A stretch of 64,000 bases of DNA from Nocardia sp. SYP-A9097 (GCF_009649815.1 NZ_WJIC01000001.1:744001-808000), one strand, 5' to 3'. Positions 45,559 through 54,191 are shown, counted from the first letter of the stretch. The notes: generated by a model not told the origin, from the letters alone. Numbers and translations: made by a program.

Positions 45559-46584
45559 CTACTTCGGTAGCTCATGGTGGCCGCCGAAGGCCTGGCGCAT
45601 GGCCGAGAGCGCCTTGTCGGCGTAGCGGGATTCGCCGCGCGAGGCGAAACGCTGGAACAGGGCGGCCGCCAGGACGGGTGTCGGGACGCCCTCGTCGATG
45701 GCGGCGTCGACGGTCCAGCGGCCCTCGCCGGAGTCGGAGACATTGCCGCCGAAGGAATCCAGATTCGGGTCGGCGTAGAGCGCCGCGGCGGTGAGGTCGA
45801 GCAGCCAGGACGCCACCACCGAACCGCGCCGCCACACCTCGGTGACCTCGGGGATGTCGATGTCGTATCGGTAGAACTCCGGATTCTCCAGCGGTGTGAT
45901 CTCGGCCGAATGCTCGGTGTCCTGCTTCTTGCCGACATTCGCCTTGTGCAGGATGTTCATCCCCTCGGAATACGCTGCCATGGCGCCGTACTCGATGCCG
46001 TTGTGCACCATCTTCACGAAATGTCCCGCCCCCGCCGGGCCGCAGTGCAGGTAGCCCTGTTCGGCGGTGGAGGGTGTCCCGGTGCGGCCGGGCGTGCGGG
46101 GTGCGGCTTCGACGCCGGGTGCGATGGACTCGAGCAGGGGTTCGATATGCGAGACCTGCGCGGCCTCACCACCGATCATCAGGCAGAAGCCGCGCTCCAG
46201 ACCGAATACGCCGCCGGAGGTTCCGATATCCAGGTAGTGGATACCCTTGGGCTGCAGGGCTTTCGACCGCTTGATGTCCTCGTGGTAGCGGCTGTTACCG
46301 CCGTCGATGACGATATCGCCGGGTTCGAGCAGTTCGGCCAGCTGGTCGATGACCGCGCCGGTCGCGCCCGCCGGAATCATCACCCACACCACGCGCGGGG
46401 TCTCCAGCATGGTGATGAACTTGGGCAGATCGGTGGTGCCGGAGAAGCTGTCGCCGAGCTCGGCGCCGAGTTCGTCGATATGCGGGCTGTGTCGTTCGAA
46501 GCCGACGGCGGTATGCCCGTTCCTGACGATGCGGCGCACGATATTGGCGCCCATCCGGCCTAGACCGATCATTCCGAGCTGCAT
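45559..46584 (-). CDS. gnd: 6-phosphogluconate dehydrogenase, decarboxylating (short form)
   Basis: 341 residues, the length of the short (Gnd2/YqeC-like, NAD-preferring) group. The cofactor motif is MQLGMIGLGRMGANIVRR, the substrate motifs DIGTSGGVFGLERG and HFVKMVHNGIEYG (with catalytic Lys and Asn). It oxidises 6-phosphogluconate to ribulose 5-phosphate. A 12-residue Arg/Pro/Thr insertion (about 180-192) precedes QGYLHCG. The ATG at 46584 is the start of the Rossmann motif; the frame runs on upstream into the divergent vanW leader and is not coding there. Confidence 0.95.
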   Translation of the reverse strand: MQLGMIGLGRMGANIVRRIVRNGHTAVGFERHSPHIDELGAELGDSFSGTTDLPKFITMLETPRVVWVMIPAGATGAVIDQLAELLEPGDIVIDGGNSRYHEDIKRSKALQPKGIHYLDIGTSGGVFGLERGFCLMIGGEAAQVSHIEPLLESIAPGVEAAPRTPGRTGTPSTAEQGYLHCGPAGAGHFVKMVHNGIEYGAMAAYSEGMNILHKANVGKKQDTEHSAEITPLENPEFYRYDIDIPEVTEVWRRGSVVASWLLDLTAAALYADPNLDSFGGNVSDSGEGRWTVDAAIDEGVPTPVLAAALFQRFASRGESRYADKALSAMRQAFGGHHELPK

Positions 46585-46926
46585 GGCATCTCCTCGAGTC
46601 GTCCCGAACCACGGGCGGCCCCGGGTTCTGTGTGACTGTTCCCGCGCGATCGTCCCAATTGTCCCAGTTGTGCCCCCCGGAAGATTTTTCCGGGCTCGCG
46701 GGCGTGGCGTGTAACGCCGTCGAGCGGGTATCGATAGACGGGGTGGCTCCGTGCTGTTGCCAGACCCCCGACCCGGCAACCGCACGGAGCCGTCTTTATG
46801 TCCGAACCGCACATTGCGCAAGAGTTGCTGTGCGCCTGGAAGACCCCGTGTATCGGCGCTGCCCACTATGGTGGGCGATGGACTCGCAGGTGCGGGTCGG
46901 CAGTCAACCATTTGGGAGGATGGTTC
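46585..46926. promoter_or_regulatory. Divergent leader with a long hairpin ahead of the VanW gene
   Basis: 342 bases between gnd and the VanW gene. A 17-bp stem with one mismatch is formed by GGCTCCGTGCTGTTGCC (46745-46761) and GGCAACCGCACGGAGCC (46775-46791), followed by GTCTTTAT. A -10-like TATCGATAG lies just before it (46727-46735). Since no plus-strand gene ends here, the hairpin is either an attenuator of the VanW transcript or the end of a short RNA. Confidence 0.55.
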
Positions 46927-48675
46927 GTGACCAGCGGAAGTCCCGGGCGGCATGCGCGTGCGCGGCAGGACCCGGTGGAACCACCGGCCCCAGGAAGACA
47001 GTTCCTGAACTCGGCCGCAGCCCGCCGGGCCGGGATCGCGGCGGGTGTGCTGCTGGCCGCGAGCGGTCTGGCTTTCGTGGTGGATTGGTCGCTGTCGGCC
47101 GGACAGGTACCGCGCGGGGTGCAGGTAGCGGGCATCGATATCAGCGGATTGCAGCGTTCCCAGGCCCAGACCCGGCTCGAGCTCGAATTGAATCAGCGTG
47201 CCGCACAACCCCTCACGGTCGAGATCGGTGATGTGCGAGCCGATCTGGTGCCGCGCGACGCGGGCCTGTCGGTGGATTGGGACGGCACCTGGGATCGCAT
47301 CGGCGGTCAGCCGGTGAACCCGTTCACCCGGGTGTGGTCGGTCTTCGGCACCCGGGAGGTAGAACCCGCCGTCTTCGTCGACGACGCCGCCATGACCAGA
47401 CAACTCGATGCCCTGCGCACGCACGACCGGCAGCCCGTCGAGGGCGGGGTGGTCTTCGACCAGGGCAGACCCGTGCCGGTGCGGCCGGTGCCGGGCCGCG
47501 TACTCGATGTACCCGCCGCGCGGGCCGCGCTCTCCGAACACTGGGCCGACGGTTCGGTGTTGGATCTGCCCGCCGCCGAGACGCAGGCCACGGTGAGCGC
47601 CGCCGCGGTGGACAAGGCGCTGCGTGAGATCGCGCAGCCCGCGGTGCGTGCTCCCGTCACCTTCACCGGTAAGGGCGGCAATGCCACGCTCGATCCGGTA
47701 CCGCTCGCCGGTGCGCTCTCGTTCCATCCGAACGAACAAGGCGCACTGGAACTCTCGTACAACCGGGAGGCGCTGATCGCGGCGCTGGAACCGCAGTTGA
47801 AGCCCACGGTCGTGGAGCCCAAGGATGCCGGCTTCAACCTGTCGGGCGGCCGCGCGACGGTGGTGCCCGCGGTGGTGGGCGACACCATCAACTGGGACAA
47901 GACGTTCGAAGGTCTTCCCGCCCTGCTGGTTTCACCCGGGGACAGATCCAAAGCCGTTGTGTACGAACAGGTGCAACCCAAGCTGACCACCGCCGACGCC
48001 GAGAAGTTCGGTGTGGTGCAGTCGATCGGCTCGTTCACCACCAGTGGTTTCAGTGGTCCTTCGGGCGTGAATATCCGCACGGTCGCGCGCAAGGTGGACG
48101 GTGCGGTGATCCGTCCGGGAGATACCTTCTCGCTCAACGACTTCACCGGTACCCGCGGGGTCGAACAGGGCTATGTCGAGTCCGGCATCATCGATCACGG
48201 TCGTCCCAGCACCGCGGTCGGCGGCGGTATCAGCCAGTTCGCGACCACGCTCTACAACGCCGCCTACTTCGCCGGTATGGAGGATGTGGACCATACCGAG
48301 CACAGCTACTACATCTCGCGCTACCCCGCCGCCCGCGAGGCCACGGTCTTCGACGGCGCGATCGACCTGAAGTTCCGCAACAACACCCCGTACGGCGTCT
48401 ATATCGAAACCGCCGCAGGCGATTCCGAGGTGACGGTGCGCCTGTGGAGTACCAAAACCGTCGAGGTCGAATCCATCGCGGGTGAGCGCACCAAACCGAC
48501 GGAGCCGAATACCGTCACCCTCCCCAAGGGCAAGAACTGCATCGCCTCCGACGGCGCACCGGGTTTCACCACCTCGGATACCCGCATCATCCGAGATGCC
48601 AAGTCCGGCAAGGAAACCTACCGCCACACCCGCACGGTCAAATACGACCCCATCCCGATCGTGAAGTGCGAGTGA
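46927..48675 (+). CDS. VanW family membrane-anchored protein
   Basis: 582 residues. A basic N-terminus, then one membrane helix (about 36-58, AGIAAGVLLAASGLAFVVDW). The extracytoplasmic part has two putative peptidoglycan-binding (PG_binding_4/YoaR-like) regions at about 70-330, then the VanW domain: GVNIRTVARKVDGAVIRPGD, TFSLNDFTGTRGVEQGY, AVGGGISQFATTLYNAAYFA. VanW proteins are associated with vancomycin-resistance clusters and cell walls, but their chemistry is unknown. GTG at 46927 with GGGAGG about 8 bases upstream; an in-frame ATG at 46798 is a weaker alternative. Confidence 0.88.
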   Translation: MTSGSPGRHARARQDPVEPPAPGRQFLNSAAARRAGIAAGVLLAASGLAFVVDWSLSAGQVPRGVQVAGIDISGLQRSQAQTRLELELNQRAAQPLTVEIGDVRADLVPRDAGLSVDWDGTWDRIGGQPVNPFTRVWSVFGTREVEPAVFVDDAAMTRQLDALRTHDRQPVEGGVVFDQGRPVPVRPVPGRVLDVPAARAALSEHWADGSVLDLPAAETQATVSAAAVDKALREIAQPAVRAPVTFTGKGGNATLDPVPLAGALSFHPNEQGALELSYNREALIAALEPQLKPTVVEPKDAGFNLSGGRATVVPAVVGDTINWDKTFEGLPALLVSPGDRSKAVVYEQVQPKLTTADAEKFGVVQSIGSFTTSGFSGPSGVNIRTVARKVDGAVIRPGDTFSLNDFTGTRGVEQGYVESGIIDHGRPSTAVGGGISQFATTLYNAAYFAGMEDVDHTEHSYYISRYPAAREATVFDGAIDLKFRNNTPYGVYIETAAGDSEVTVRLWSTKTVEVESIAGERTKPTEPNTVTLPKGKNCIASDGAPGFTTSDTRIIRDAKSGKETYRHTRTVKYDPIPIVKCE

Positions 48676-48690
48676 ACTGAGTTCGAACAG

Positions 48691-48719
48691 CGGGCGGCCG
48701 ATCGGTGATCGGCCGCCCG
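48691..48719 (+). terminator. Hairpin terminator of the VanW gene
   Basis: A perfect 13-bp stem, CGGGCGGCCGATC (48691-48703) with its complement (48707-48719), and a 3-base loop, starting 15 bases after the stop codon. The U-tract is weak (TTCG). Confidence 0.7.
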
Positions 48720-48724
48720 TTCGC

Positions 48725-48799
48725 CTATCCACACCGAGATCCGTTCGCGGACAGGGTTATCCACAATCGGTGGATAACCCTTGGGATGGCTGTGGATAA
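48725..48799. other. Cluster of four DnaA-box-like sequences
   Basis: Two exact TTATCCACA boxes (48757-48765 plus strand; 48791-48799 minus strand) and two one-mismatch boxes (CTATCCACA 48725-48733; TTATCCACC on the minus strand, 48769-48777) lie within 75 bases. The inner pair forms a perfect dyad, GGGTTATCCAC-AATCG-GTGGATAACCC (48754-48780). The cluster lies between convergent genes. Confidence 0.7.
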
Positions 48800-48898
48800 C
48801 TCTCTCTTGTCACCTTGGCGGTCACCGCTCGTTATCCCGGCGGTCAGCCCCTCGCCATCCCGCGCACAGAGGGCCGCCACCCTATCCCCTACACAGCA

Positions 48899-48930
48899 GT
48901 GTGCCCCCGGGATATTTCCCGGGGGCACAC
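48899..48930. terminator. Hairpin terminator downstream of fadE5
   Basis: A perfect 14-bp stem, GTGTGCCCCCGGGA (48899-48912) and its complement (48917-48930), around a 4-base loop. It lies 30 bases beyond the fadE5 stop on the minus strand. Confidence 0.75.
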
Positions 48931-48960
48931 TATGTTTCACTATCGAGCGGCGCGCTCAGC

Positions 48961-50787
48961 TCAGAACGCGGCCTCGTCCAGCTCCATGATGTCGTTGTCC
49001 AGGTTCGACAGGATGGCGCGGGTGGCGGTCAGCTCCGGCAGCACGTTGCGCGCGAAGAACTGCGCGGTCGCGATCTTGCCGGTGTAGAACGCCTCGGTGG
49101 AGCCGTTGTCCAGGGCCTTGATGGCGATCTCGGCGTGGTGCAGCAGTTGCCAGCCGATGAACAGGTCGCCGACGGCCATCAGGAAGCGGACCGAACCCAG
49201 GCCGACCTTGTACAGCTCCTTCGGGTCCTGCTGGGCGGCCATCAGGTGCCCGGTCAGGGTGGCGGCCATACCCTGCACATCCTCGAGGGCGGTGGCGAGC
49301 AGCTTGCGCTCGGCCTTGAGGCGGCCGTTGCCACCCTCGCGCTCGATGAACTGCTGCACCTGCCCGGCCACATGGGCCAGGGCGACACCGCGGTCGCGGG
49401 CGATCTTGCGGAAGAAGAAGTCCTGCGCCTGGATGGCGGTGGTGCCCTCGTACAGCGAGTCGATCTTGGCGTCGCGGATGTACTGCTCGATCGGGTAGTC
49501 CTGCAGGAAGCCGGAGCCGCCGAAGGTCTGCAGCGAATCGGTCAGGTACTGGTAGGCGCGCTCGGAGCCGACACCCTTGACGATCGGCAGCAGCAGATCG
49601 TTGACGCGGAAGGCGACATCCTTGTCCGCACCCGAAACCAGCTGTGCCACATCCTCGTTCTGGTGCGCGGCGGTGTACAGGTAGATGGCGCGCAGGCCCT
49701 CGGCGTACGCCTTCTGCATGGCCAGCGAGCGGCGCACGTCCGGGTGGTGGGTGATGGTGACGCGGGGCGCGGCCTTGTCGGTCATCTGGGTCAGGTCGGC
49801 ACCCTGCACGCGGATCTTGGCGTACTCCAGTGCGTTCAGGTAACCGGTCGACAGGGTGGCGATGGCCTTGGTGCCCACCATCATTCGAGCGTTCTCGATG
49901 ACGTCGAACATCTGCGCGATACCGTTGTGGACCTCGCCGACGAGCCAGCCCTTGGCGGGAACGCCGTGGCCGCCGAAGGTGACCTCACAGGTGGCCGAAA
50001 CCTTGATGCCCATCTTGTGCTCGACGTTGGTCACGAAGACGCCGTTGCGGTCGCCCAGGGTCTCGGTCTCGAAGTCGAAGTGGAACTTCGGTACGTAGAA
50101 CAGGGACAGGCCCTTGGTGCCCGGTCCGGCGCCCTCGGGGCGAGCCAGCACCAGGTGCATGATGTTCTCGAACAGGTCGTCGGAGTCGCCCGAGGTGATG
50201 AAGCGCTTGACGCCCTCGATGTGCCAGGTGCCGTCTTCCTGCTTGACGGCCTTGGTGCGGCCCGCGCCGACATCCGAACCGGCGTCCGGCTCGGTGAGGA
50301 CCATGGTGGCGCCCCAGTTGCGGTCGGCGATGATCTGAGCCCACTTCTTCTGCTCATCGGTGCCGTTGTTGTAGAAGACCTGCGCGAAACCCGCACCGGC
50401 GGCGTACATCTGGGCCGGCGGGTTGGCGCCGAGGACCATTTCGCTGAGCGCCCAGTTCAGGACGGAGGGGGCGCCGAGGCCACCCAGCTCCTCGCGCACG
50501 CCGACCTTGGCCCAGCCGCCGTCCTCGAGGGCACGGTAGGACTTCTTGAAGGATTCGGGGAGAGTGACCGTGTGGGTCTCGGGATCGAAGGTCGGCGGGT
50601 TGCGGTCACCGTCGACGAAGGAGTCTGCCAGCGGGCCCTCGGCGAGGCGGCGGACCTCGTTCAGCATTTCCTTGGCGGTCTCGGTGTCGAGGTCGCCGTA
50701 GGCGCCGCCGTCCAGCAGCGAACCGAGGCCGAGCACCTCGAAGAGGTTGAACTCGAGGTCGCGAACGTTGCTCTTGTAGTGACCCAT
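48961..50787 (-). CDS. fadE5: Acyl-CoA dehydrogenase FadE5
   Basis: 608 residues, the length of the mycobacterial FadE5 group. It introduces the first double bond in beta-oxidation of acyl-CoA using FAD. It starts [20 protein letters not shown], the family's conserved N-terminus. [17 protein letters not shown] is the FAD/substrate signature, and [20 protein letters not shown] with [14 protein letters not shown] form the C-terminal catalytic/FAD region. ATG at 50787. In mycobacteria it lies beside fadA2; here it is about 9 kb away but keeps related operator half-sites upstream. Confidence 0.96.
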   Translation of the reverse strand: MGHYKSNVRDLEFNLFEVLGLGSLLDGGAYGDLDTETAKEMLNEVRRLAEGPLADSFVDGDRNPPTFDPETHTVTLPESFKKSYRALEDGGWAKVGVREELGGLGAPSVLNWALSEMVLGANPPAQMYAAGAGFAQVFYNNGTDEQKKWAQIIADRNWGATMVLTEPDAGSDVGAGRTKAVKQEDGTWHIEGVKRFITSGDSDDLFENIMHLVLARPEGAGPGTKGLSLFYVPKFHFDFETETLGDRNGVFVTNVEHKMGIKVSATCEVTFGGHGVPAKGWLVGEVHNGIAQMFDVIENARMMVGTKAIATLSTGYLNALEYAKIRVQGADLTQMTDKAAPRVTITHHPDVRRSLAMQKAYAEGLRAIYLYTAAHQNEDVAQLVSGADKDVAFRVNDLLLPIVKGVGSERAYQYLTDSLQTFGGSGFLQDYPIEQYIRDAKIDSLYEGTTAIQAQDFFFRKIARDRGVALAHVAGQVQQFIEREGGNGRLKAERKLLATALEDVQGMAATLTGHLMAAQQDPKELYKVGLGSVRFLMAVGDLFIGWQLLHHAEIAIKALDNGSTEAFYTGKIATAQFFARNVLPELTATRAILSNLDNDIMELDEAAF

Positions 50788-51183
50788 GGTCGTACTCACT
50801 CTCCATTGAGATGGGTGCGGTTCGGTTGATTGCCGTTCCCGCCCGTTGGTCCACCGGGTAGACACCGTAAAACTGCGCTACTGACGGGTAACTTAATCGC
50901 CATGTTACCCACCGGTAAGGGGCTCGCCAAGGTAGGCGAGCCCAATGTGATGAGAAGCACCCGCGCCGCTCGGCGTCCGCTTACCCGCCGGGTCGGAGGC
51001 GACCCCGTAACCGCAGCTACCTCACGGTTTCGCTGTCCCGGACGGTGAGTCCGACAGCGCGCGGAACGGTGCGATGGACGGGTAACTCCGAACGATCGCG
51101 ACCTGTGGTCTGAGACGGTTACGGCCGCGATCCGGGCCGGTGTGCCGCGCGGGTCCGGGGCGGCCGGGTGGTTAGCGTGTGGT
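50788..51183. promoter_or_regulatory. fadE5 upstream region with two operator-like sites
   Basis: 396 bases without a gene. GCTAC-TGACGG-GTAAC (50877-50892) and GTTAC-CCACCG-GTAAG (50904-50919) share the five-base arms and 6-base spacer of the CTTAC-N6-GTAAG operator, with one to three arm mismatches. They lie 90-130 bases before the fadE5 start. Further GGTAA/TTACC words occur at 50980 and 51080 without clear symmetry. The rest shows nothing recognisable. Confidence 0.5.
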
Positions 51184-51789
51184 GTGCGCATCGAAACGAG
51201 TGCCGGGCCGGCCGAGGTCGAGATCGCGCGGCCGAAACGGAGGCCGCCCGCCTTCCTGCTGGTGCTGACGCACGGATCCGGTGGGGGCGTCGACGCGAAA
51301 GATCTGCTCGCCGTACGCGATTCGGCATTGGAACTGGGTGGTGCCGTCGTGCTGGTGACCCAGCCCTATCGGGTGGCGGGCCGCCGGGCGCCGGGCAAGG
51401 CCGAGATTCAAGATGCCGCCTGGCTGGAAATCATTGCGGCACTGCGCAAGAAGTTCCGCGGCGTCCCCCTGATCCAGGGCGGCCGCAGCAATGGAGCCCG
51501 CGTCGCCTGCCGCACCGCGCCGCAAGCGAAGGCCAGAGGTGTTGTCGCACTGTCATTCCCGCTGCACCCACCCGGCAAGCCGGAGAAGTCCCGCCGCGAC
51601 GAACTGCTCGCGGTCGGCGATATCCCCGTGGTGGTCGTCAACGGTGCCCGCGATCCCTTCGGCATCCCCGACCCCGCCGACGCGACCGAAGTAAAAGTGA
51701 TTGCGGGGCAGGCGCATTCCTACCGTACGGGCTTCGAGGAAATCGCCGCCACCATCACCCCATGGTTACTTCGCTGGGCACCGAACTGA
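51184..51789 (+). CDS. KANL3/Tex30-like alpha/beta hydrolase
   Basis: 201 residues. FLLVLTHGSGGGVDAKDL is the oxyanion loop, IQGGRSNGARVA the nucleophile elbow (catalytic Ser), VVNGARDPFGIPD holds the probable Asp, and AGQAHSYR the probable His. This short dienelactone-hydrolase-like architecture matches the family that includes KANL3/Tex30 relatives; the substrate is unknown. The start is GTG 51184, at the end of a GC-rich leader; an in-frame ATG lies 42 bases upstream. Its stop codon lies within a tandem repeat. Confidence 0.85.
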   Translation: MRIETSAGPAEVEIARPKRRPPAFLLVLTHGSGGGVDAKDLLAVRDSALELGGAVVLVTQPYRVAGRRAPGKAEIQDAAWLEIIAALRKKFRGVPLIQGGRSNGARVACRTAPQAKARGVVALSFPLHPPGKPEKSRRDELLAVGDIPVVVVNGARDPFGIPDPADATEVKVIAGQAHSYRTGFEEIAATITPWLLRWAPN

Positions 51790-51850
51790 CCTGGCCGGAC
51801 AGTGCCCCGAACTGAACTGGCCCGGCAATATCCCGAACTGAGCTTGCCCC
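51781..51850 (+). repeat. 26-bp tandem repeat spanning the stop codon
   Basis: Three units start with CCGAACTGA at 51781, 51807 and 51833, spaced exactly 26 bases: CCGAACTGACCTGGCC..., CCGAACTGAACTGGCC..., CCGAACTGAGCTTGCC. The first unit supplies the TGA stop of the hydrolase gene. Confidence 0.85.
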
Positions 51851-51886
51851 CTCGTCATCCCGGCGTGCTTTTGGCCGGGATCCACA
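51848..51886 (-). repeat. REP-like hairpin element, intergenic copy
   Basis: Reads CCCTCGTCATCCCGGCGTGC then TTTTGGCCGGGATCCACA. It matches the aftD and DUF5685 copies closely and follows directly after the 26-bp tandem repeat. Confidence 0.85.
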
Positions 51887-51899
51887 ACCCGAGCGGCGT

Positions 51900-52613
51900 C
51901 TAACCGTCCAGCGATTCGGCCGCTTCGAGAGCGGGCCCCTCCTCCAACGGAATCGGCTTGGTAGCGACCACCAGCGCATCGATGGCGTCGCGTTCCTCGG
52001 TCGGCCGCTGGATCCGGTCCGCGACCCGAATGGTCAGTTCCTCGCCCGCCGGGCCGAGGTCCGCGACGATATCGTTCGCGGTGAACAGCAGCTCCGGATC
52101 CTGTTCCCCGCCATAGCCTTCGGTGAGATTGAGGCTGTCGTGGCCGAGCACCAGCAGGGTGCCGCCGGGGGAGAGCATCTCGGCGGCCCGCAGCAGCAAC
52201 GCGCGGCGCGCGGCGGCGGGCAGGTGGACGTAGGCCATGAGAACCAATTCGTATGGTCCGGTGAGCCCGGCGGCGTCGAGGGCGGTCACATCGGCCGTAT
52301 GCCAGTGGATCCGCCCGCGCACCGAGCGTGACAGTCGTGAGGCCACCGTGCGCCCCTTGTCGATCCCCACCTGTGAGTAGTCCACGGCATCCACCTGCCA
52401 CCCGTGCGTGGCCAGCCACAGCGCGTTGCGCCCCTCACCGCAGCCGAGGTCGAGCACCCGCGGCAACTCCGGTCGCGGCTCGCCGACCCCGGCCCCGGTC
52501 AGCGGCAGCCGCCGCTCCAGCCCGAACACCTGCTCGACCACGGTGTCGTTCGGCGGTGCGCCCCACACCAATTCCGTGTGGGCGTAATGCTCGTCCCAAG
52601 CCTCCGCGTCCAT
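51900..52613 (-). CDS. Class I SAM-dependent methyltransferase
   Basis: 237 residues. Starts MDAEAWDEHYAHTELVWGAP, as in a large actinobacterial methyltransferase group. Motif I is VLDLGCGEGRNALWLA, the second-strand acidic residue is in VDAVDYSQVGIDKG, and GPYELVLMAYVHLPAAAR plus LSPGGTLLVLGHDSL follow. The substrate is unknown; such proteins are often annotated as tellurite-resistance/thiopurine-type methyltransferases without proof. The end lies 13 bases from a REP-like element. Confidence 0.88.
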   Translation of the reverse strand: MDAEAWDEHYAHTELVWGAPPNDTVVEQVFGLERRLPLTGAGVGEPRPELPRVLDLGCGEGRNALWLATHGWQVDAVDYSQVGIDKGRTVASRLSRSVRGRIHWHTADVTALDAAGLTGPYELVLMAYVHLPAAARRALLLRAAEMLSPGGTLLVLGHDSLNLTEGYGGEQDPELLFTANDIVADLGPAGEELTIRVADRIQRPTEERDAIDALVVATKPIPLEEGPALEAAESLDG

Positions 52614-52650
52614 GCGTCCGAGTCTAGAAGCTGCCCGGATACCCGAATCG

Positions 52651-52759
52651 CCCGCGAACCACCGTTGTGCACAGGCCGAGTGTGGCTACCTCCCACACAC
52701 AATGCCCGCGAAACATCACTGTGCGCGGGCCGAGTGCGGCTACCTCCCCATACACAACG
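52651..52759 (+). repeat. 54/55-bp tandem repeat
   Basis: Two units (52651-52704 and 52705-52759) share CCCGCGAA, GGCCGAGTG(T/C)GGCTACCTCC and (C/T)ACACAA blocks; a third partial unit begins GCCGCGAACA at 52760 and merges into the hairpin. The repeats lie between divergently oriented flanks of the methyltransferase start and the DUF4185 stop. Confidence 0.8.
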
Positions 52760-52789
52760 GCCGCGAACACGCTTGCGTGTTCGCGGCCG
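52758..52789. terminator. Perfect 15-bp palindromic hairpin
   Basis: CGGCCGCGAACACGC (52758-52772) pairs completely with 52775-52789 around a TT loop, with TTTT at 52792-52795. It is 22 bases past the stop of the minus-strand DUF4185 gene. The U-tract is on the plus side, so it works either as a bidirectional terminator or as part of the repeat array. Confidence 0.7.
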
Positions 52790-52810
52790 AGTTTTCGAGC
52801 TGGACCCTCC

Positions 52811-53920
52811 CTACAGGGTGGTGTGCATGAGGATCACGTTGTACTGGCTGTGCACGGTGGTGAGGAAGTAGAGGTCACGACCGGTTTGGTACGGGAAGAT
52901 CGCCGGCGCGTAGGCGGTGGGGAGTTCGCGCGTATCGATCAGCACCTCGGGTCCGCTCCACGGGCCTTCGGGGCTGGGCGAGCGATACATGACGACCGAG
53001 TTCCACGGGTCCGTGGTGAGCATGATGTATTGCCCGAGGTAGTCGTTCCACTGCACCGACATTTCGGAGACGCCGCCGCCGATGACCGGGGTGGCCCCGT
53101 CGACGTCGCCGCGCTTCCACTTGTCGCCGCACCAGTATTCGTAGGCTCCGAGGTCGCCGATCGCGCCCTCGGGTACGCGCGCCACATACGCCGGATTGTT
53201 GCGACCCGACGCGGTGCCGTACTCGTAGACGAAGCCGCCGTTCTTGACGAAGGCGTTCATCTGGAAGTTCCCATTGCCGCCGTCGTCGGCGCGACGGGTG
53301 GCGGGCAGTTCGACCCAGTTCTCGCCATTGTCACCGGAGACGGCGAGCCCGGAGTAGTTGGTGGTCCACTGCCCGACATCGTCCCAGCTCTTGACCGACA
53401 TGAGGCTCATGAACTGGGTGCCGCCGACCGAGATGGCGGCGGTGGGGATGCGGCTGATCTCCAGGAACGGGATCTTGGGGCTGGGGATGAGGTCGCGCGC
53501 CTGGCCGAAGATATCGCGCACGACACTGTCGAAGTAGATGCCGTTGGCGGGGTTCTGGGTATGTGAGCGGACCAGGATATTGGAGCGCCAGGCCCAGGTG
53601 CTGCCGACCAGGAGGTTGGGGAATCCGAGTCCGGCGGTGTCACCGAAGGTGGTGAGCATTTCGCCGTTGCCGTTGTCCCACATGATGCCGAGGTCGGTGC
53701 CGAGCACGTTGTAGGACTGTGTGTTGTTGGGGCTCTGCATACCGGTGACCTGAAAGACCGCTTGGGTGCGGCCGGGAAGCTGGGGCAGCCCATTGGTGCC
53801 GTTGAGCACCGGAATCGGATTGATCGCGTTGGGGTTGGCTGCTGCCGGGCCGGTCACGGTAAGGAGCAAGGCCGTGGCACCTGCTACGACGGACAGCAGC
53901 AGGGGAGCGGACTTGTTCAA
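52811..53920 (-). CDS. Secreted DUF4185 protein
   Basis: 369 residues. The TTG at 53920 is chosen because GGAGG lies 8 bases upstream and the product then begins with a clean signal peptide, MNKSAPLLLSVVAGATALL, cleaved after PAAA. The mature part is a beta-propeller-like DUF4185 domain: GTDLGIMWDNGNGEMLTTFG, WRSNILVRSHTQNP, repeated W/G/D blades, and YDxxLGQYIML-type WNDYLGQYIMLTTDPW near the end. DUF4185 proteins resemble glycan-binding or glycoside-hydrolase propellers; a D-arabinanase-type activity is conceivable for some members but not shown here. Confidence 0.85.
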   Translation of the reverse strand: MNKSAPLLLSVVAGATALLLTVTGPAAANPNAINPIPVLNGTNGLPQLPGRTQAVFQVTGMQSPNNTQSYNVLGTDLGIMWDNGNGEMLTTFGDTAGLGFPNLLVGSTWAWRSNILVRSHTQNPANGIYFDSVVRDIFGQARDLIPSPKIPFLEISRIPTAAISVGGTQFMSLMSVKSWDDVGQWTTNYSGLAVSGDNGENWVELPATRRADDGGNGNFQMNAFVKNGGFVYEYGTASGRNNPAYVARVPEGAIGDLGAYEYWCGDKWKRGDVDGATPVIGGGVSEMSVQWNDYLGQYIMLTTDPWNSVVMYRSPSPEGPWSGPEVLIDTRELPTAYAPAIFPYQTGRDLYFLTTVHSQYNVILMHTTL

Positions 53921-54191
53921 TGCGTGGTCCTCCGGTTCTCGCCGATCATGCGCGACCACACGGTATGTGACGGGCCGCACAATGCGTTCGACTCGCTGGC
54001 AAAGTGTGAAAATGCTAACAGCGGAACTGGGGCTTGCGGGACAGCTGGTCGTCATTGTTTGCCGTGAATTGGCTTACATCATCTGTATTTCTATCATCGA
54101 TCAGTCGCTGATCAGCGCAAATGCCTTTGCCGGGCGAGTCGCTGAATAGCTACCGTAGCGGCTCCGGCAACTTCCGCCGCGCCGCGCCCCA

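Noticed and set aside
46585..47739. N-terminal extension of the gnd frame
   Set aside because: The Rossmann motif begins at the ATG 46584; the extension lies in the VanW leader and gene.
48781..50829. 682-codon plus-strand frame antisense to fadE5
   Set aside because: A mirror of the strongly biased fadE5 codons. fadE5 has clear motifs along its full length, and this frame shows none.
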